A DNA stretch of 64,000 nucleotides. It comes from Rubripirellula tenax. GTDB lineage: Bacteria; Planctomycetota; Planctomycetia; Pirellulales; Pirellulaceae. Below are positions 25,529 through 34,604 of this stretch, one piece after another. The position numbers were made by a program, and so were the translations under genes. The DNA lies in contig NZ_SJPW01000004.1 in NCBI RefSeq assembly GCF_007860125.1, positions 744,838-808,837 on the forward strand, in the 5' to 3' direction. The notes under the pieces were generated by a model. That model was not told the origin of the DNA, ran no database searches, and saw only the letters and a program-made list of their open reading frames with translations. Every line of letters begins with the position of its first letter. Position 1 is the stretch's first letter.

Positions 25529-26525
25529 TGGCGTCCTCCATAACGCGAAGTCGGAACCGTCGGGCGTTGATACCAAGCTGCAGCAAAAAACGGGTTAGCA
25601 CCAAGTGCGACGAACCAGTTTCCGTATGACTGAGCATCCGCCGATCCAATTGGTATGGTTCGTCTGACCACTGGCCTGTGACAATCAAATCTGGATAGAT
25701 GGCCATAAGATTCGCGGCGAGTTGCGGAGTGAATATCGGGCCGATGTCGTATTCAGCCGGAGGATCATCTCGCCATTGCTGAATCAGTTCTTGCGTTTGC
25801 CTCTGGCTTGGAAATGGCAGCTCCGGTGGATCCCGACGTTGCCAACGACAGGAATCAATGTGAGCTTTTGACCGACCAACAAAATGGTAGACGTAAGTTT
25901 GCATGACCGGATTGATGGCCCAGGCGGGCGAGTAGACCATGCTGACGTTAAAATCGGGCGGCAAGAATTTGATGTAGCCAGGATGGTCGTTGTAGAGCTG
26001 GTTGACGATCAACGACTCGTCGGTCGCTTGGTCGCTGGCACCCCAATTCGGTATCAAATGCTGGATGATGCGAGCGAACATTGGCCCGTACATTTCTGAG
26101 CCATACAGATACAGTCCTCCGTTAGGATGCAGCCATGTGGGTGCCGGCCGCACACCGCATCGCCGAGCCCAAATCTCGTGAGCCCGCTGTTGCCAACCGC
26201 CATTGTCGATGCGATTGTTTGCAGACTGACGCTCGGCCACCAATCCAAACTGGTTCGGAGTCAGAAAATCAAATGGCGAAGGGCAGTCCGATCGGATCAG
26301 CATGTCGTTGTCGAGTTGCAGCACGTGTGCCGGCCCGAACATTCGTTGCACGTGATCGCAGACAAACATCTTCTGCCAGAACGGATGCACAGGTTGTAGG
26401 TGCTCGCAAATCCAAAGCACCTCCGCGCCCCATCGTTTCGCGGCAGCCTCATAGCTTTCCCGTACGTTCTGCTCTGCTCGCCTTGGTGGCAAGTCGAGGA
26501 CCGCAATAACTCGTTTCATTTCCAT
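25500..26525 (-). CDS. putative GT-A glycosyltransferase, 341 aa
   Basis: The N-terminal Rossmann-like strand (RVIAVLDLPPRRAE) and a DxD motif within VLQLDNDMLIRSD indicate a metal-dependent GT-A transferase. Later conserved-looking segments include HPNGGLYLYGSEMYG and TDESLIVNQLY, a layout similar to GT8-like or related families. The start overlaps the stop of the upstream GT2 gene (ATGA if the third codon is used). It is part of a run of coupled modification genes whose likely target is the serine-rich virion protein; that target is inferred. Confidence 0.78.
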   Translation of the reverse strand: MEMKRVIAVLDLPPRRAEQNVRESYEAAAKRWGAEVLWICEHLQPVHPFWQKMFVCDHVQRMFGPAHVLQLDNDMLIRSDCPSPFDFLTPNQFGLVAERQSANNRIDNGGWQQRAHEIWARRCGVRPAPTWLHPNGGLYLYGSEMYGPMFARIIQHLIPNWGASDQATDESLIVNQLYNDHPGYIKFLPPDFNVSMVYSPAWAINPVMQTYVYHFVGRSKAHIDSCRWQRRDPPELPFPSQRQTQELIQQWRDDPPAEYDIGPIFTPQLAANLMAIYPDLIVTGQWSDEPYQLDRRMLSHTETGSSHLVLTRFLLQLGINARRFRLRVMEDANATPQLAGT

Positions 26526-27229
26526 ACGACTTTCTCCAATCCGTGTTTGTGCAATCCAGCTTTCAAGAACTCAGGCCGGCGGCGAACGTAGCCTGGCGGG
26601 TCGACGTGTTCGTGCTTGAACGAGTGGTTCAGATCGACCGCGACGTTCATGCCGGCGATCTTCGCTCGCCAGAAGAAGTCCCAGTGTTCTTCGACTTTGA
26701 GCGATTCGTCCCAGCGGATCGCTTGAAGGATGTCGCGATAGGCGACGAAGCAATTGCCGACGTAGTGGCACCAGCGAACTGAGCGATGCTTTTTGTAGCT
26801 GCCATGGGCGATTCGCAGCACACGGTCCTCGACACGCAGCATTTTCGGACGCTCTTCGTCGTTGCTAAGTGCCGCCAGCAAATCGAGATCGTGATGCTTG
26901 TTCAGCGTCCCGATCAACTCAGGCAACCGCGTTTGATTCGTGACGAGATGATCGTCATCAGTGAAGATGACGATCGGAGTGTCGCCGGCGTCGAGCAGTC
27001 GATTTCGACCGGCGGACAATCCGATGTCGTAGGGAGTGATGATGACCTTATCGACCATTGTCGCTTCATCGGGGCACACAGCCGAAAATCGCAGCTCGGG
27101 TTTTCCATCGTCGAGGACGTGGATCAGCGGGCGGTCGTCGCCGTAGTGGTCGTGAATGCTGCGAACGAGTGCGGCACAGCAATTCGGGCGATGGATCGTC
27201 TTAATGCAGAAAGTGGCTTGATTACGCAC
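26516..27229 (-). CDS. GT2-type glycosyltransferase (paralog A)
   Basis: I choose the GTG at 27229, which overlaps the upstream stop (GTGCGTAA) and has AGGAGG upstream, giving 237 residues. This puts TFCIKTIHRP near the N-terminus exactly as in the neighbouring paralog. The DxD motif is IVIFTDDDHLV, and a GLSAGRNRLLD motif precedes it as in GT2 enzymes. A longer frame to 27340 would overlap the paralog by 119 bases. Donor and acceptor sugars are unknown. Confidence 0.85.
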   Translation of the reverse strand: MRNQATFCIKTIHRPNCCAALVRSIHDHYGDDRPLIHVLDDGKPELRFSAVCPDEATMVDKVIITPYDIGLSAGRNRLLDAGDTPIVIFTDDDHLVTNQTRLPELIGTLNKHHDLDLLAALSNDEERPKMLRVEDRVLRIAHGSYKKHRSVRWCHYVGNCFVAYRDILQAIRWDESLKVEEHWDFFWRAKIAGMNVAVDLNHSFKHEHVDPPGYVRRRPEFLKAGLHKHGLEKVVWK

Positions 27230-27971
27230 GGACGATTTGACCTCCTGGATAGCGCATCGAATGGAAACCGTGTTTGCGAAGCCCAATCGCTCGGAACTTC
27301 GATCGACCACGCAAATCGCGATAGCCAGTGCCGGCGACATGGGCGTGGACGACCGAACAATCCGTGGCCACTGCGATTTGCAGCTTCGCGAGGTGACTGG
27401 CTCGGTAGAAGAACTCCCAATGCTCGTAAGTTTTCAAGGCTTCGTCCCAACGCAACGTTGCGATTGTTTCCTTACGAGCGAGAAACGCGTTGCTGACCAT
27501 GTCACACCAAGCGACAGCGCCGACTCGCTTATGTTCGCCGCGATGCATCCAGATGCGTTTGCCGTTCATCAGCGGTGAAAGCATCGTCGGCCGACCGCCT
27601 CCACCCTGGCGAACGGCCAGAATGTCGAGTTCGTGCTCGGCGAAGTACTCGCAAACGCGGTCGATATGAAAGTCCGCGGTGATTACGTGATCGTCGTCGA
27701 GCAGAAAGATGTACTCGGTCTGCGCCGTGTCGATCGCTGCATTGCGTCCGACTCCAACGCCCACATCGTGCCGATCTAGATTGATGACCGTGCAGTACTT
27801 GGCGATTTCGGGATACTTCTCACTGAAACGAAGCTCAGGCTGACCGTCGTCGACAACGACAATGTTTGGCTCGGCGATGTGTTCGCGCAGCGACTGGACC
27901 AACCGGTGGCACGACCACGGACGGTGTATCGTCTTGATGCAGAATGTGATGTCAGAACTTCGGATAGCCAA
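27222..27971 (-). CDS. GT2-type glycosyltransferase (paralog B)
   Basis: This 249-residue protein begins at TTG after GGGAGG and carries TFCIKTIHRPWSCHRLV, VVDDGQPELRFSEKYP, GVGVGRNAAIDTAQ and the DxD motif YIFLLDDDHVI. It aligns along its whole length with the next gene (paralog A), so the pair arose by tandem duplication. The C-terminal WDEALKTYEHWEFFYRA motif matches the catalytic-base region of GT2 relatives such as LicD/GalNAc-type enzymes, though I would not name a subfamily. Confidence 0.87.
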   Translation of the reverse strand: MAIRSSDITFCIKTIHRPWSCHRLVQSLREHIAEPNIVVVDDGQPELRFSEKYPEIAKYCTVINLDRHDVGVGVGRNAAIDTAQTEYIFLLDDDHVITADFHIDRVCEYFAEHELDILAVRQGGGGRPTMLSPLMNGKRIWMHRGEHKRVGAVAWCDMVSNAFLARKETIATLRWDEALKTYEHWEFFYRASHLAKLQIAVATDCSVVHAHVAGTGYRDLRGRSKFRAIGLRKHGFHSMRYPGGQIVRA

Positions 27972-28075
27972 AGAGGGTTCCTCCCTTGTTTAACGACATG
28001 TTTTTCTACCGGCGACTCATAGCATGCGATTTCAACTGTTGTGGAATCAGCAGAGCTAAGCAGAGGCTCGCTCTT

Positions 28076-28867
28076 CTAATTCAAGTGTTCAGCCGGATTC
28101 GTCCGCATGAGATTGGTGACTGTCGTAATGTTCGATCGACTGGCATAGAGGCGTCGAGCACCTGCCAAAATACGAATAACAGTCCACGCCTCGACGCCCT
28201 TTCGGAATCCAGGGCTAGAGTCTTGGTGGAGCGGTGACTCGGTCGCGGAGTACCGTAACTCCGGAAAGATGATTACGTCCGGCTTTCGTTTCTTTACATA
28301 GTCGATAAAAGACTGCTGATCCGTCTGTGCTACTAGCGGGCCGTTGGCAGCATCAAGGATTGAGTCGTATCGCTCGAAGGGGACCGGACGTCGCTCGTTC
28401 TTTTTGTCCGTGCCGCGAAAATAGATGCAGTCGTACTCAACGCCCTGTCCGATTCGGTAGTTGATTCGTTGTGTAGCAAAGTGATCGACTGCCTCTCGCG
28501 GCTGCACGAATGACTGAAAGGTGGACCGCGATTCATAGTAGGTCAAACACGGCACCTTCTGCCTTTTTCCAAAATCAACGGTTAGCTCGGGGCACTCAGC
28601 TGCTTCTGCAACGGAATGTTGCTGGTGAAAGAACGTGTCCCAAACGTTCTCACCATCGTAGGTGCGGTACAGTTGCATCGACTTCCGGTGGCGATAGTCG
28701 ACCACAGGAATCAAACCTGCCTCAAGAATCGCAGCAACGGTGTCAATCGTAGTGAGAAGATAGGATCCAAATCCCGCGTTCGGCCAGCGGCGGACTACTC
28801 GGACGAAAGAACTCATTGGCTTGCTCGCAGTTTTAGCGGAGGAAGTTTTTGCGTTTATGTTGTTCAC
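28076..28867 (-). CDS. fucosyltransferase-like (NodZ/FUT8 superfamily) protein
   Basis: This 263-residue protein starts at a GTG that overlaps the upstream stop (GTGA). The key signature is YDCIYFRGTDKKNE, matching the H(V/F)RGTDK donor-binding motif of alpha-1,6/O-fucosyltransferase-type GT-B enzymes. An N-terminal RRWPNAGFGSYLLTTIDTVA segment resembles the first Rossmann strand-helix of that family, and DVIIFPELRYSATESPLH resembles the downstream S-D/E region. It probably transfers a deoxyhexose onto a phage or host glycan. The substrate is unknown. Confidence 0.65.
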   Translation of the reverse strand: MNNINAKTSSAKTASKPMSSFVRVVRRWPNAGFGSYLLTTIDTVAAILEAGLIPVVDYRHRKSMQLYRTYDGENVWDTFFHQQHSVAEAAECPELTVDFGKRQKVPCLTYYESRSTFQSFVQPREAVDHFATQRINYRIGQGVEYDCIYFRGTDKKNERRPVPFERYDSILDAANGPLVAQTDQQSFIDYVKKRKPDVIIFPELRYSATESPLHQDSSPGFRKGVEAWTVIRILAGARRLYASRSNITTVTNLMRTNPAEHLN

Positions 28868-30198
28868 CCAAACTTCCGGAGATCAGGATTGACGTGTTCG
28901 ATCGCCGACTGGATTTCATCCGGAGTCGGCGTGATGCCAAGGAACTCGATCAGATTGCCGATCACTTCCTCGGGATACGTCACCAACTCGGCGAACTCAA
29001 TCCGGAACACCGGCACGTTCGGATGGTCCGCGATGAAGTTGTCTCGGTGGTCGCGGAGACTGCGTTGCAGATCCTCGCACTCCTCATCGTTTGCCGCGAA
29101 CCATTGGCCACGATGTTTTTCGCTGCGATTCCGCAGCGAACGAATGGACGCTTCGATGTCTCGTTCGACGGAGATGATTCGTAGCGAATCGCCGAGCCCG
29201 GCGTGCAGATGACTCACGAAGCGACAGAGGTGCGGATACTTCGCTCCCGAAACCGTTTTATCCCGGTTGGCTTCTGATTTGCGACTGACAATCCACGACT
29301 TGAGCATTTGGGTCAGTTGGTCGTCGCTGACATTGGGGTCCGTCGCCGGGAAACGCATCACCTTTTCGCATAGCTGTGCCAGCCCGACTGCCTCGCCGCC
29401 TCCGGTCGCCTCGTAGCCACCAAGCTGGTTCCCCATGTGGACGCCCAGGTGGTGCATGACCATCGCGACGCATGACGTGCCGGCGCGGTGCGGGCCGAGG
29501 ACGGCAAAGAACGGTGCGTCGGAGTGATCCGCGTTTTTGGCATCGTTGAAGAACCGCGTTTGACTCCATTTTCGACCGCAGATGTTGGACTTTGTCGGCA
29601 GTTGACCAACGAGCCAGCGATCGGGCGTGTAAACCGCGATGGATTCCTTTTGGATGTTCTTTCCTTGCACGAGTGCTTGGTAGCGACGCTGGATCAATCG
29701 ACCGAGGTGATGGTCGATGTGATGCTTGGTGTGCCAATCGTTCCAAGTGAGATGGCGATACAGTGTCTTCATTGCTTCGCGTCCGCGCACCATGAACGCG
29801 TGCGTGCGGTTCACGTTGTACGGACGATAGACGTGTTCGCTGACTTTGTGCGGTGGGTTTTTGCCGGCATAGAGGTGTTGGCCGCCGAGATACGCCATGC
29901 CCCAGTCGGCTGGCAACTCAGAGATAAATTCCTGTAACCGCTCGCAGAAGTCGTCGCCGAATCCCGCGTCGTCTTCAAAGACAACATACGAGTCGATGTG
30001 TTCGAGTAGGCACTTTTCGAGAATCAACAAGTGTGATCGGTAACACCCCCACGCTCCGTTGCCTGCTCGCCACTGCGGGGGCGTGGCCACGCGGCGGCCG
30101 TCGATCGCGGCGAACCGTTCGGGTTCGGGGAACGGCCAGGGATCGGGAAGCTGCCGCATCCACTCTTGCATTCGATCATCGCGGCGATCGAGGTTCAT
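28864..30198 (-). CDS. GT25-like glycosyltransferase fused to a sulfotransferase
   Basis: The N-terminal ~230 residues match GT25-type transferases: CFLMNLDRRDDRM, GAWGCYRSHLLIL and a YVVFEDDAGFG DxD motif. The C-terminal half matches sulfotransferases: VLGPHRAGTSCVAMVM is the 5'-phosphosulfate (PAPS) loop and LRIISVERDIEASI the 3'-phosphate site. The ATG at 30198 is the first that avoids a long overlap, but strand 1 (VERCFLMNLD) begins before it, so a start at 30339 with GAGG upstream or a rare start codon is possible. A sugar plus sulfate transfer in one chain is unusual. Confidence 0.82.
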   Translation of the reverse strand: MNLDRRDDRMQEWMRQLPDPWPFPEPERFAAIDGRRVATPPQWRAGNGAWGCYRSHLLILEKCLLEHIDSYVVFEDDAGFGDDFCERLQEFISELPADWGMAYLGGQHLYAGKNPPHKVSEHVYRPYNVNRTHAFMVRGREAMKTLYRHLTWNDWHTKHHIDHHLGRLIQRRYQALVQGKNIQKESIAVYTPDRWLVGQLPTKSNICGRKWSQTRFFNDAKNADHSDAPFFAVLGPHRAGTSCVAMVMHHLGVHMGNQLGGYEATGGGEAVGLAQLCEKVMRFPATDPNVSDDQLTQMLKSWIVSRKSEANRDKTVSGAKYPHLCRFVSHLHAGLGDSLRIISVERDIEASIRSLRNRSEKHRGQWFAANDEECEDLQRSLRDHRDNFIADHPNVPVFRIEFAELVTYPEEVIGNLIEFLGITPTPDEIQSAIEHVNPDLRKFG

Positions 30199-30211
30199 CA
30201 GGAAGCAGCGT

Positions 30212-30784
30212 TCAACGATCGAATTCGTCCTCCGGATCGTCTTGGTCTGGTTCGGGTGCCCCTTCGGGGAACTTTCTCTCGTACTTGCGGATGGCAGTGC
30301 TGACGAGACTGCGGGCGACTTTTGCTGTAAACCTTCCATGCGGGAGTCCTCTTGCTTGGGCTTCTTCGAGTAACCAATCGACGATCGTGTCAATGTTTCG
30401 GCGGCAACCTTCGGCACCCCAGTCGTTCATCGTGTCGACGCGGGTTTCGCAGTTGCATGTTTCGCTCGGCTTTGCAAACCAAGCGATCATCTTCTTGAGT
30501 TCGTTGCCGGGGCCGGGCCGGTAGCTGCTCATTTTCAGCGTCGCCGGCATCGGGTCTTCGTCCGGCAGGTAGTTGCGAAGCAGAGCTTCCAACTCGGTGA
30601 TGTCTTGTTTGCGTCGCTTCTTGTTGACCAATGCCATGCCGATGGTGACGACGTTGATCGCGCACGGGTTGTCGTTGGTCTGGCACGCGTTACAGGCGGT
30701 CGGCGTGGTTTGCACACGACAGCCAGCGAGTTGGCATGCAACCTCGCATTGGTTGTCGGGCGTTAAGTGAGGGCAATGCATCAT
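30212..30784 (-). CDS. Cys-rich phage protein of unknown function, 190 aa
   Basis: The N-terminus has a cysteine-rich segment (CPHLTPDNQCEVACQLAGC, then ACNACQTNDNPC) that could bind zinc. The C-terminal half is helical and acidic at its end. The start overlaps the stop of the serine-rich virion gene (ATGA), and the modification cassette follows. I associate this protein type with planctomycete prophages but know no function. It may couple the virion protein to the modification enzymes. Confidence 0.72.
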   Translation of the reverse strand: MMHCPHLTPDNQCEVACQLAGCRVQTTPTACNACQTNDNPCAINVVTIGMALVNKKRRKQDITELEALLRNYLPDEDPMPATLKMSSYRPGPGNELKKMIAWFAKPSETCNCETRVDTMNDWGAEGCRRNIDTIVDWLLEEAQARGLPHGRFTAKVARSLVSTAIRKYERKFPEGAPEPDQDDPEDEFDR

Positions 30785-33700
30785 GCTGTCATCCCCGCTA
30801 CCGCTCCATCGAACGAACCGGACGAACTAGGTGGATCGCCGGGGTCTTCACAATCGCTGCTCACTAGTTCCCAACCGCACGACCAAATCCAGGTGCTGTT
30901 GCAAGGCTCACTCGATCCGCTGCTGTCTTCGGAAGGTTCCTCGGTTGAATCGCTTTCACTCGGACGGTCGGAGCCGTCGCTGCTATCGGACGCACTTTCG
31001 CTGGGGCGGTCGGAACCGTCGCTGGGTGGGTCTGGCTCGGATGTTGAGTCGTTGCTTTCGGATGGTTGATTGCTGTCGCTTCCAGATGAATCACCAACAC
31101 TCGGGTCGTCGCTTTCACTGGGCCGATCGCTATCTGAGCCTTCCGATCCCGAGTTGCTAGTCGACCTTGAAGTTGAATCGGAACCAGAGACACTTGATGA
31201 CGTCGGAACACTGGTCGAGTCATCGCTTCGCGAGTCACTGCCAGAATCCGATGTGCTCGTTGATCGTGAATCAGAGGCCGATCCGCTTCCGCTATCTGAT
31301 TCGGATGCACTTACGCTGCCTGATCCTGAATCACTGCCTGAATCTGATCCGCTGCCTGATGCAGAACCACTTTGGCTCCCGCTGGCGGAGGCACTGTCCG
31401 AGTACGATGCCGACGCACTCGCTGAGTAGCTTTGCGAGTCCGAACTGCGGTCGATGCTTGATTCACTTTGGGATTCGCTTCCCGATTCGCTGGCTGATGG
31501 CGACGTCGAGTCGGATTGCGACTGGGATTCCGATGCGGACTCACTTGATACGGAATCGCTTTCGCTACTCGTTGACGAATTCCAACTAAACGAGGGCACG
31601 CTCTCCGAGTCTGACTCGCTTCGTGATTCACTTTCGGATGTGCTCGATTCGGACTGGCTCGATTCTGAAGTCGATGATTCGCTGGTTGATGATTCACTCT
31701 CGGACGCCGATGACTGCGAACTGCTGACGGACGGCGTGCTGGTTGATTCGCTTGATTGCGAGGTGGACGAATCGCTCGACGAACCGGAATCGCTCGATTG
31801 TGAGTTGCTCGACGACGAATCACTCGCCGACAAACTGGACGCGGACACGCTTGGCAGGCTGATCGACGTACTGGAATCGCTCGATTCGCTTGTCGATGAG
31901 TCGCTGGACTGGGAATCGGACGAACTGTCTGACGAATCACTCGATGCGGACGACGATCCTGCGGAGCTTGATGATCCGCTGAGGCTGGGCAGACTGGTCG
32001 ATGTACTCGAGTCACTGTTGGATGAATCGCTCGATTGTGAGTTTGACGAGCTGTCCGACGAATCACTCGATGCCGACGAGGAACCGTCAGAACTGGATGA
32101 ACCACTGATGCTCGGTAGACTCTTCGATGTGCTCGACTCGCTGTTGGATGAATCGCTTGACTGAGAATTCGACGAACTGCCTGACGAACCGCTCGATGAA
32201 GACGAGGAACCGTCGGAACTGGATGAACTGCTTACGCTCGGCAGACTTGTCGATTTGCTCGAATCGCTGCTGTCCGAGGAATCGCTCGATTGACTACTGC
32301 TGACGCTGCTTGATGAGGACGTTGAACTGTCGCTTGAATCGCTGCTGCTGGATGCGGACGAACTAAGAGAAGAACCGCTACTGTCGGATGACGAGGAGTT
32401 GGAGGATGAATCGCTACTTGATGATGACTTCGATGACGATGACGAACTGCCGGAACTGCTGCTCGATGACGAACCACTGCTTGATGAGGACGATGGGCTG
32501 CCGGACGACGAGGAAGACGACCCGCTACTCGACGAACTAGAACCAGAGGAACTGCTGCTGGATGACGACGGGGAACTGCTGGAACTCGACGACATGCTCG
32601 ATGAGCTTGAACCGCTCATGCTCGAACTACTCGACGAGCCACTGCTACTTGATGGGCTACCCGATGACGAGGATGAAGATGACGAGGGCGACGACGAAGA
32701 ACTGCTGGACGATGAATCGCTACTAGAACTGCTGCTGGAACCTGAACTCGACGAACTGCTGGAGCTTGATGAACTGCTCGAACTGCTGCTGCCATCGCAG
32801 CAGCGGCAACCGATCGTCAAGTACGCCGACGTGTCTTCGTGGAAATGGCAGACGATCTGTTGGCTGGCCAGCAACGCGTAATCGCACACGTTGTAAACCG
32901 AGACGGCAGGGCCAATCGGTTTCCATCCGCCATCAAAACGTAGCTCGCGAGCCGTTCCCCATGACTTTGCTTTGATTCGTTTCGATGGCTTGCATAGAAG
33001 CGTTTGTTTTGGCGGGTCGATCACCCAGGATCGCTGGCCGTCGAACTGCACTTCCAAGTATTGTTTCGGCGAATCAGCGATCGGACCGCGAATACGCTGT
33101 GCCGAATGATTCCGAGCGGTAATTCGTACTGTGTCGCCAGCCGGATCCGTAACCGCTTCGATCTCGCCGGCTTTGTCGATGTGATGAAGGTCGCAGTCCG
33201 CGCTACCCGTCCGCATCCCTCGGCGGCCAGCGATCCCACCAATCGGAACCTCGACAAGGTAAACCGGATCAGCGGGTCGGCCGACCCGAACGACTGCCCA
33301 TTGGTCACCGAGTTGGTTGAGGTCGCGTCGCCACAGAATCTGTGCCGATCCATCTGGTTTCGATTGCAGCGTGTCACCGGCCGATTCGCCAACGTCTGCA
33401 AACTTGTGCCAAGTTTTGACGACGTTGACTCGCGCGGCCACGACGCCATCGAACACCACGCGGCCGACCTTGTCTTCCGCGATCGGTTCGATGGCGACCC
33501 CAACGCGACCTGTGTGATCGTCTTCTGTCGGACGCACGCACTCAATTGTCGCATCGCGAACGAAGCGGGCCAGTTCCATTGGGCCGACGGTCGGATCGGT
33601 CAGCGGTGACTCGAAGCCGACAATTCCGCCGATCGGAACTGTGTTTGCCGACAGGTTATGAACGCGAACGGTTGCGGCGTTTCGCAAATGCGTGCGAGGG

Positions 33701-33813
33701 CCACCGCCGCCCGGCAGTCGGTTGCGATGCGCGGCTTCGGCAGCAACAAGCAATCGGTTGTATTCAGCGGCGGTGATCGCAAACTGATCGCCTGGTTTCA
33801 CGCGTCGGGTCAT
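30781..33813 (-). CDS. virion protein with long serine-rich C-terminal region
   Basis: This 1010-residue protein has an N-terminal ~340-residue globular part (PGDQFAITAAEYNRLLVAAE, then beta-rich segments) typical of phage virion or tail appendage proteins, ending in a GCRCCDG knot. About 620 residues of Ser-rich low complexity follow: first nearly pure Ser, then SSDSS units, then SES/SQS units, and finally SDSGSGS/DRPSES units. A short C-terminal domain (CNSTWIWSCGWEL) closes the protein. The layout resembles serine-rich repeat adhesins that are O-glycosylated. Downstream genes encode five transferases, so I infer a glycosylated and perhaps sulfated fibre. Confidence 0.82.
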   Translation of the reverse strand: MTRRVKPGDQFAITAAEYNRLLVAAEAAHRNRLPGGGGPRTHLRNAATVRVHNLSANTVPIGGIVGFESPLTDPTVGPMELARFVRDATIECVRPTEDDHTGRVGVAIEPIAEDKVGRVVFDGVVAARVNVVKTWHKFADVGESAGDTLQSKPDGSAQILWRRDLNQLGDQWAVVRVGRPADPVYLVEVPIGGIAGRRGMRTGSADCDLHHIDKAGEIEAVTDPAGDTVRITARNHSAQRIRGPIADSPKQYLEVQFDGQRSWVIDPPKQTLLCKPSKRIKAKSWGTARELRFDGGWKPIGPAVSVYNVCDYALLASQQIVCHFHEDTSAYLTIGCRCCDGSSSSSSSSSSSSSSSSGSSSSSSSDSSSSSSSSSPSSSSSSSSGSPSSSSGSSSSSSMSGSSSSSMSSSSSSSPSSSSSSSSGSSSSSSGSSSSSSGSPSSSSSSGSSSSSSSGSSSSSSKSSSSSDSSSNSSSSDSSGSSLSSSASSSSDSSDSSTSSSSSVSSSQSSDSSDSSDSSKSTSLPSVSSSSSSDGSSSSSSGSSGSSSNSQSSDSSNSESSTSKSLPSISGSSSSDGSSSASSDSSDSSSNSQSSDSSNSDSSTSTSLPSLSGSSSSAGSSSASSDSSDSSSDSQSSDSSTSESSDSSTSISLPSVSASSLSASDSSSSNSQSSDSGSSSDSSTSQSSESTSTPSVSSSQSSASESESSTSESSTSESSQSESSTSESESRSESDSESVPSFSWNSSTSSESDSVSSESASESQSQSDSTSPSASESGSESQSESSIDRSSDSQSYSASASASYSDSASASGSQSGSASGSGSDSGSDSGSGSVSASESDSGSGSASDSRSTSTSDSGSDSRSDDSTSVPTSSSVSGSDSTSRSTSNSGSEGSDSDRPSESDDPSVGDSSGSDSNQPSESNDSTSEPDPPSDGSDRPSESASDSSDGSDRPSESDSTEEPSEDSSGSSEPCNSTWIWSCGWELVSSDCEDPGDPPSSSGSFDGAVAGMTA
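30915..32796 (-). repeat. serine-codon low-complexity tract
   Basis: About 1.9 kb dominated by TCG, AGC, TCC, TCA and AGT codons, arranged in zones of different unit type. Codon choice varies between units, so the tract is old or kept variable rather than a recent expansion. Confidence 0.8.
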
Positions 33814-34604
33814 TAACTGATCCCCAACACGTTGAAGTTTCCTCCGTGATAGACCTGTTCGACGTACGCTGCCTCAGGAACTTGCAGCACACGGTCTCCG
33901 ACCACCTTCTCGCCGTGTTTGACCCACAAGTAGTCCCAACCCTGCTTGCTGATCCCGGTGATGTTTCCAACCGTCATCGAGAACTCGTTCGGTCGAGCGG
34001 CGAAGTGGTAGGTCACGTCGACCCAGTTCTGCTCGTCCTCGCCACCCTCGCCTCCGAGAAACAACGCTTCGCCGGGAGCGAAGATCGACCACGGTGACGA
34101 GTTCACTCGGCCGGTCATCGAGACCATCGCAAGCAGATAGCCCGTTGAAACGAACTCAAACTTCTTACGAACCGAGAACTCAAACGCGGGGACCGTGATG
34201 TCGACGCCGGAAACTCCAGAATCACTGACTCCGATCGCTCCGTGATAGACGGGGGCTGCGATTCCCGGCGCGGAGTAGATGCCCCGAGTCTGTAGCGATT
34301 GATTCAGATGGGTTGTCGCTCCGGTCGTACTGAACGAAACCGGATCGAGCTTGGCTTTGTTGATCGTTACGCTGACCAGAGCGTGCTTCTGGTTGATGAA
34401 CTCCGAGTCGATTTGCAGATACGGGATCAATTCCTTGTGATTTGCCTTGTAGTATTGATACAGAGCACTCGAAGCAGCAGCCGGATCAACAGCCCCGCCA
34501 TTCGTCGCGACGTAAGAAGTGAAATCGGAGTGCGATTTCCCACGCGACGCCTTTTCGGTGAGAGCCGCGACCTCGAATGTGTATCCACCAGAGGAGATTG
34601 ACAT
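33813..34604 (-). CDS. tail/virion protein, 263 aa
   Basis: I do not know this family by name. The protein is beta-rich without membrane segments; it contains IDSEFINQKHALVSVTINKA, a central GIAAPVYHGAIGVSDSGVSG segment and a WVDVTYHFAARPNEFSMTVG segment. It sits between the tape measure gene (upstream, overlapping by one base, TGATG) and the serine-rich virion gene, where distal tail or baseplate proteins are normally encoded. A tail-tip role is likely from position. Confidence 0.65.
   Translation of the reverse strand: MSISSGGYTFEVAALTEKASRGKSHSDFTSYVATNGGAVDPAAASSALYQYYKANHKELIPYLQIDSEFINQKHALVSVTINKAKLDPVSFSTTGATTHLNQSLQTRGIYSAPGIAAPVYHGAIGVSDSGVSGVDITVPAFEFSVRKKFEFVSTGYLLAMVSMTGRVNSSPWSIFAPGEALFLGGEGGEDEQNWVDVTYHFAARPNEFSMTVGNITGISKQGWDYLWVKHGEKVVGDRVLQVPEAAYVEQVYHGGNFNVLGIS

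Noticed and set aside
32399-32881. Acidic Asp/Glu/Leu-rich plus-strand frames opposite the serine tract
   Set aside because: They are the complement of serine codons and have no start signal of their own.
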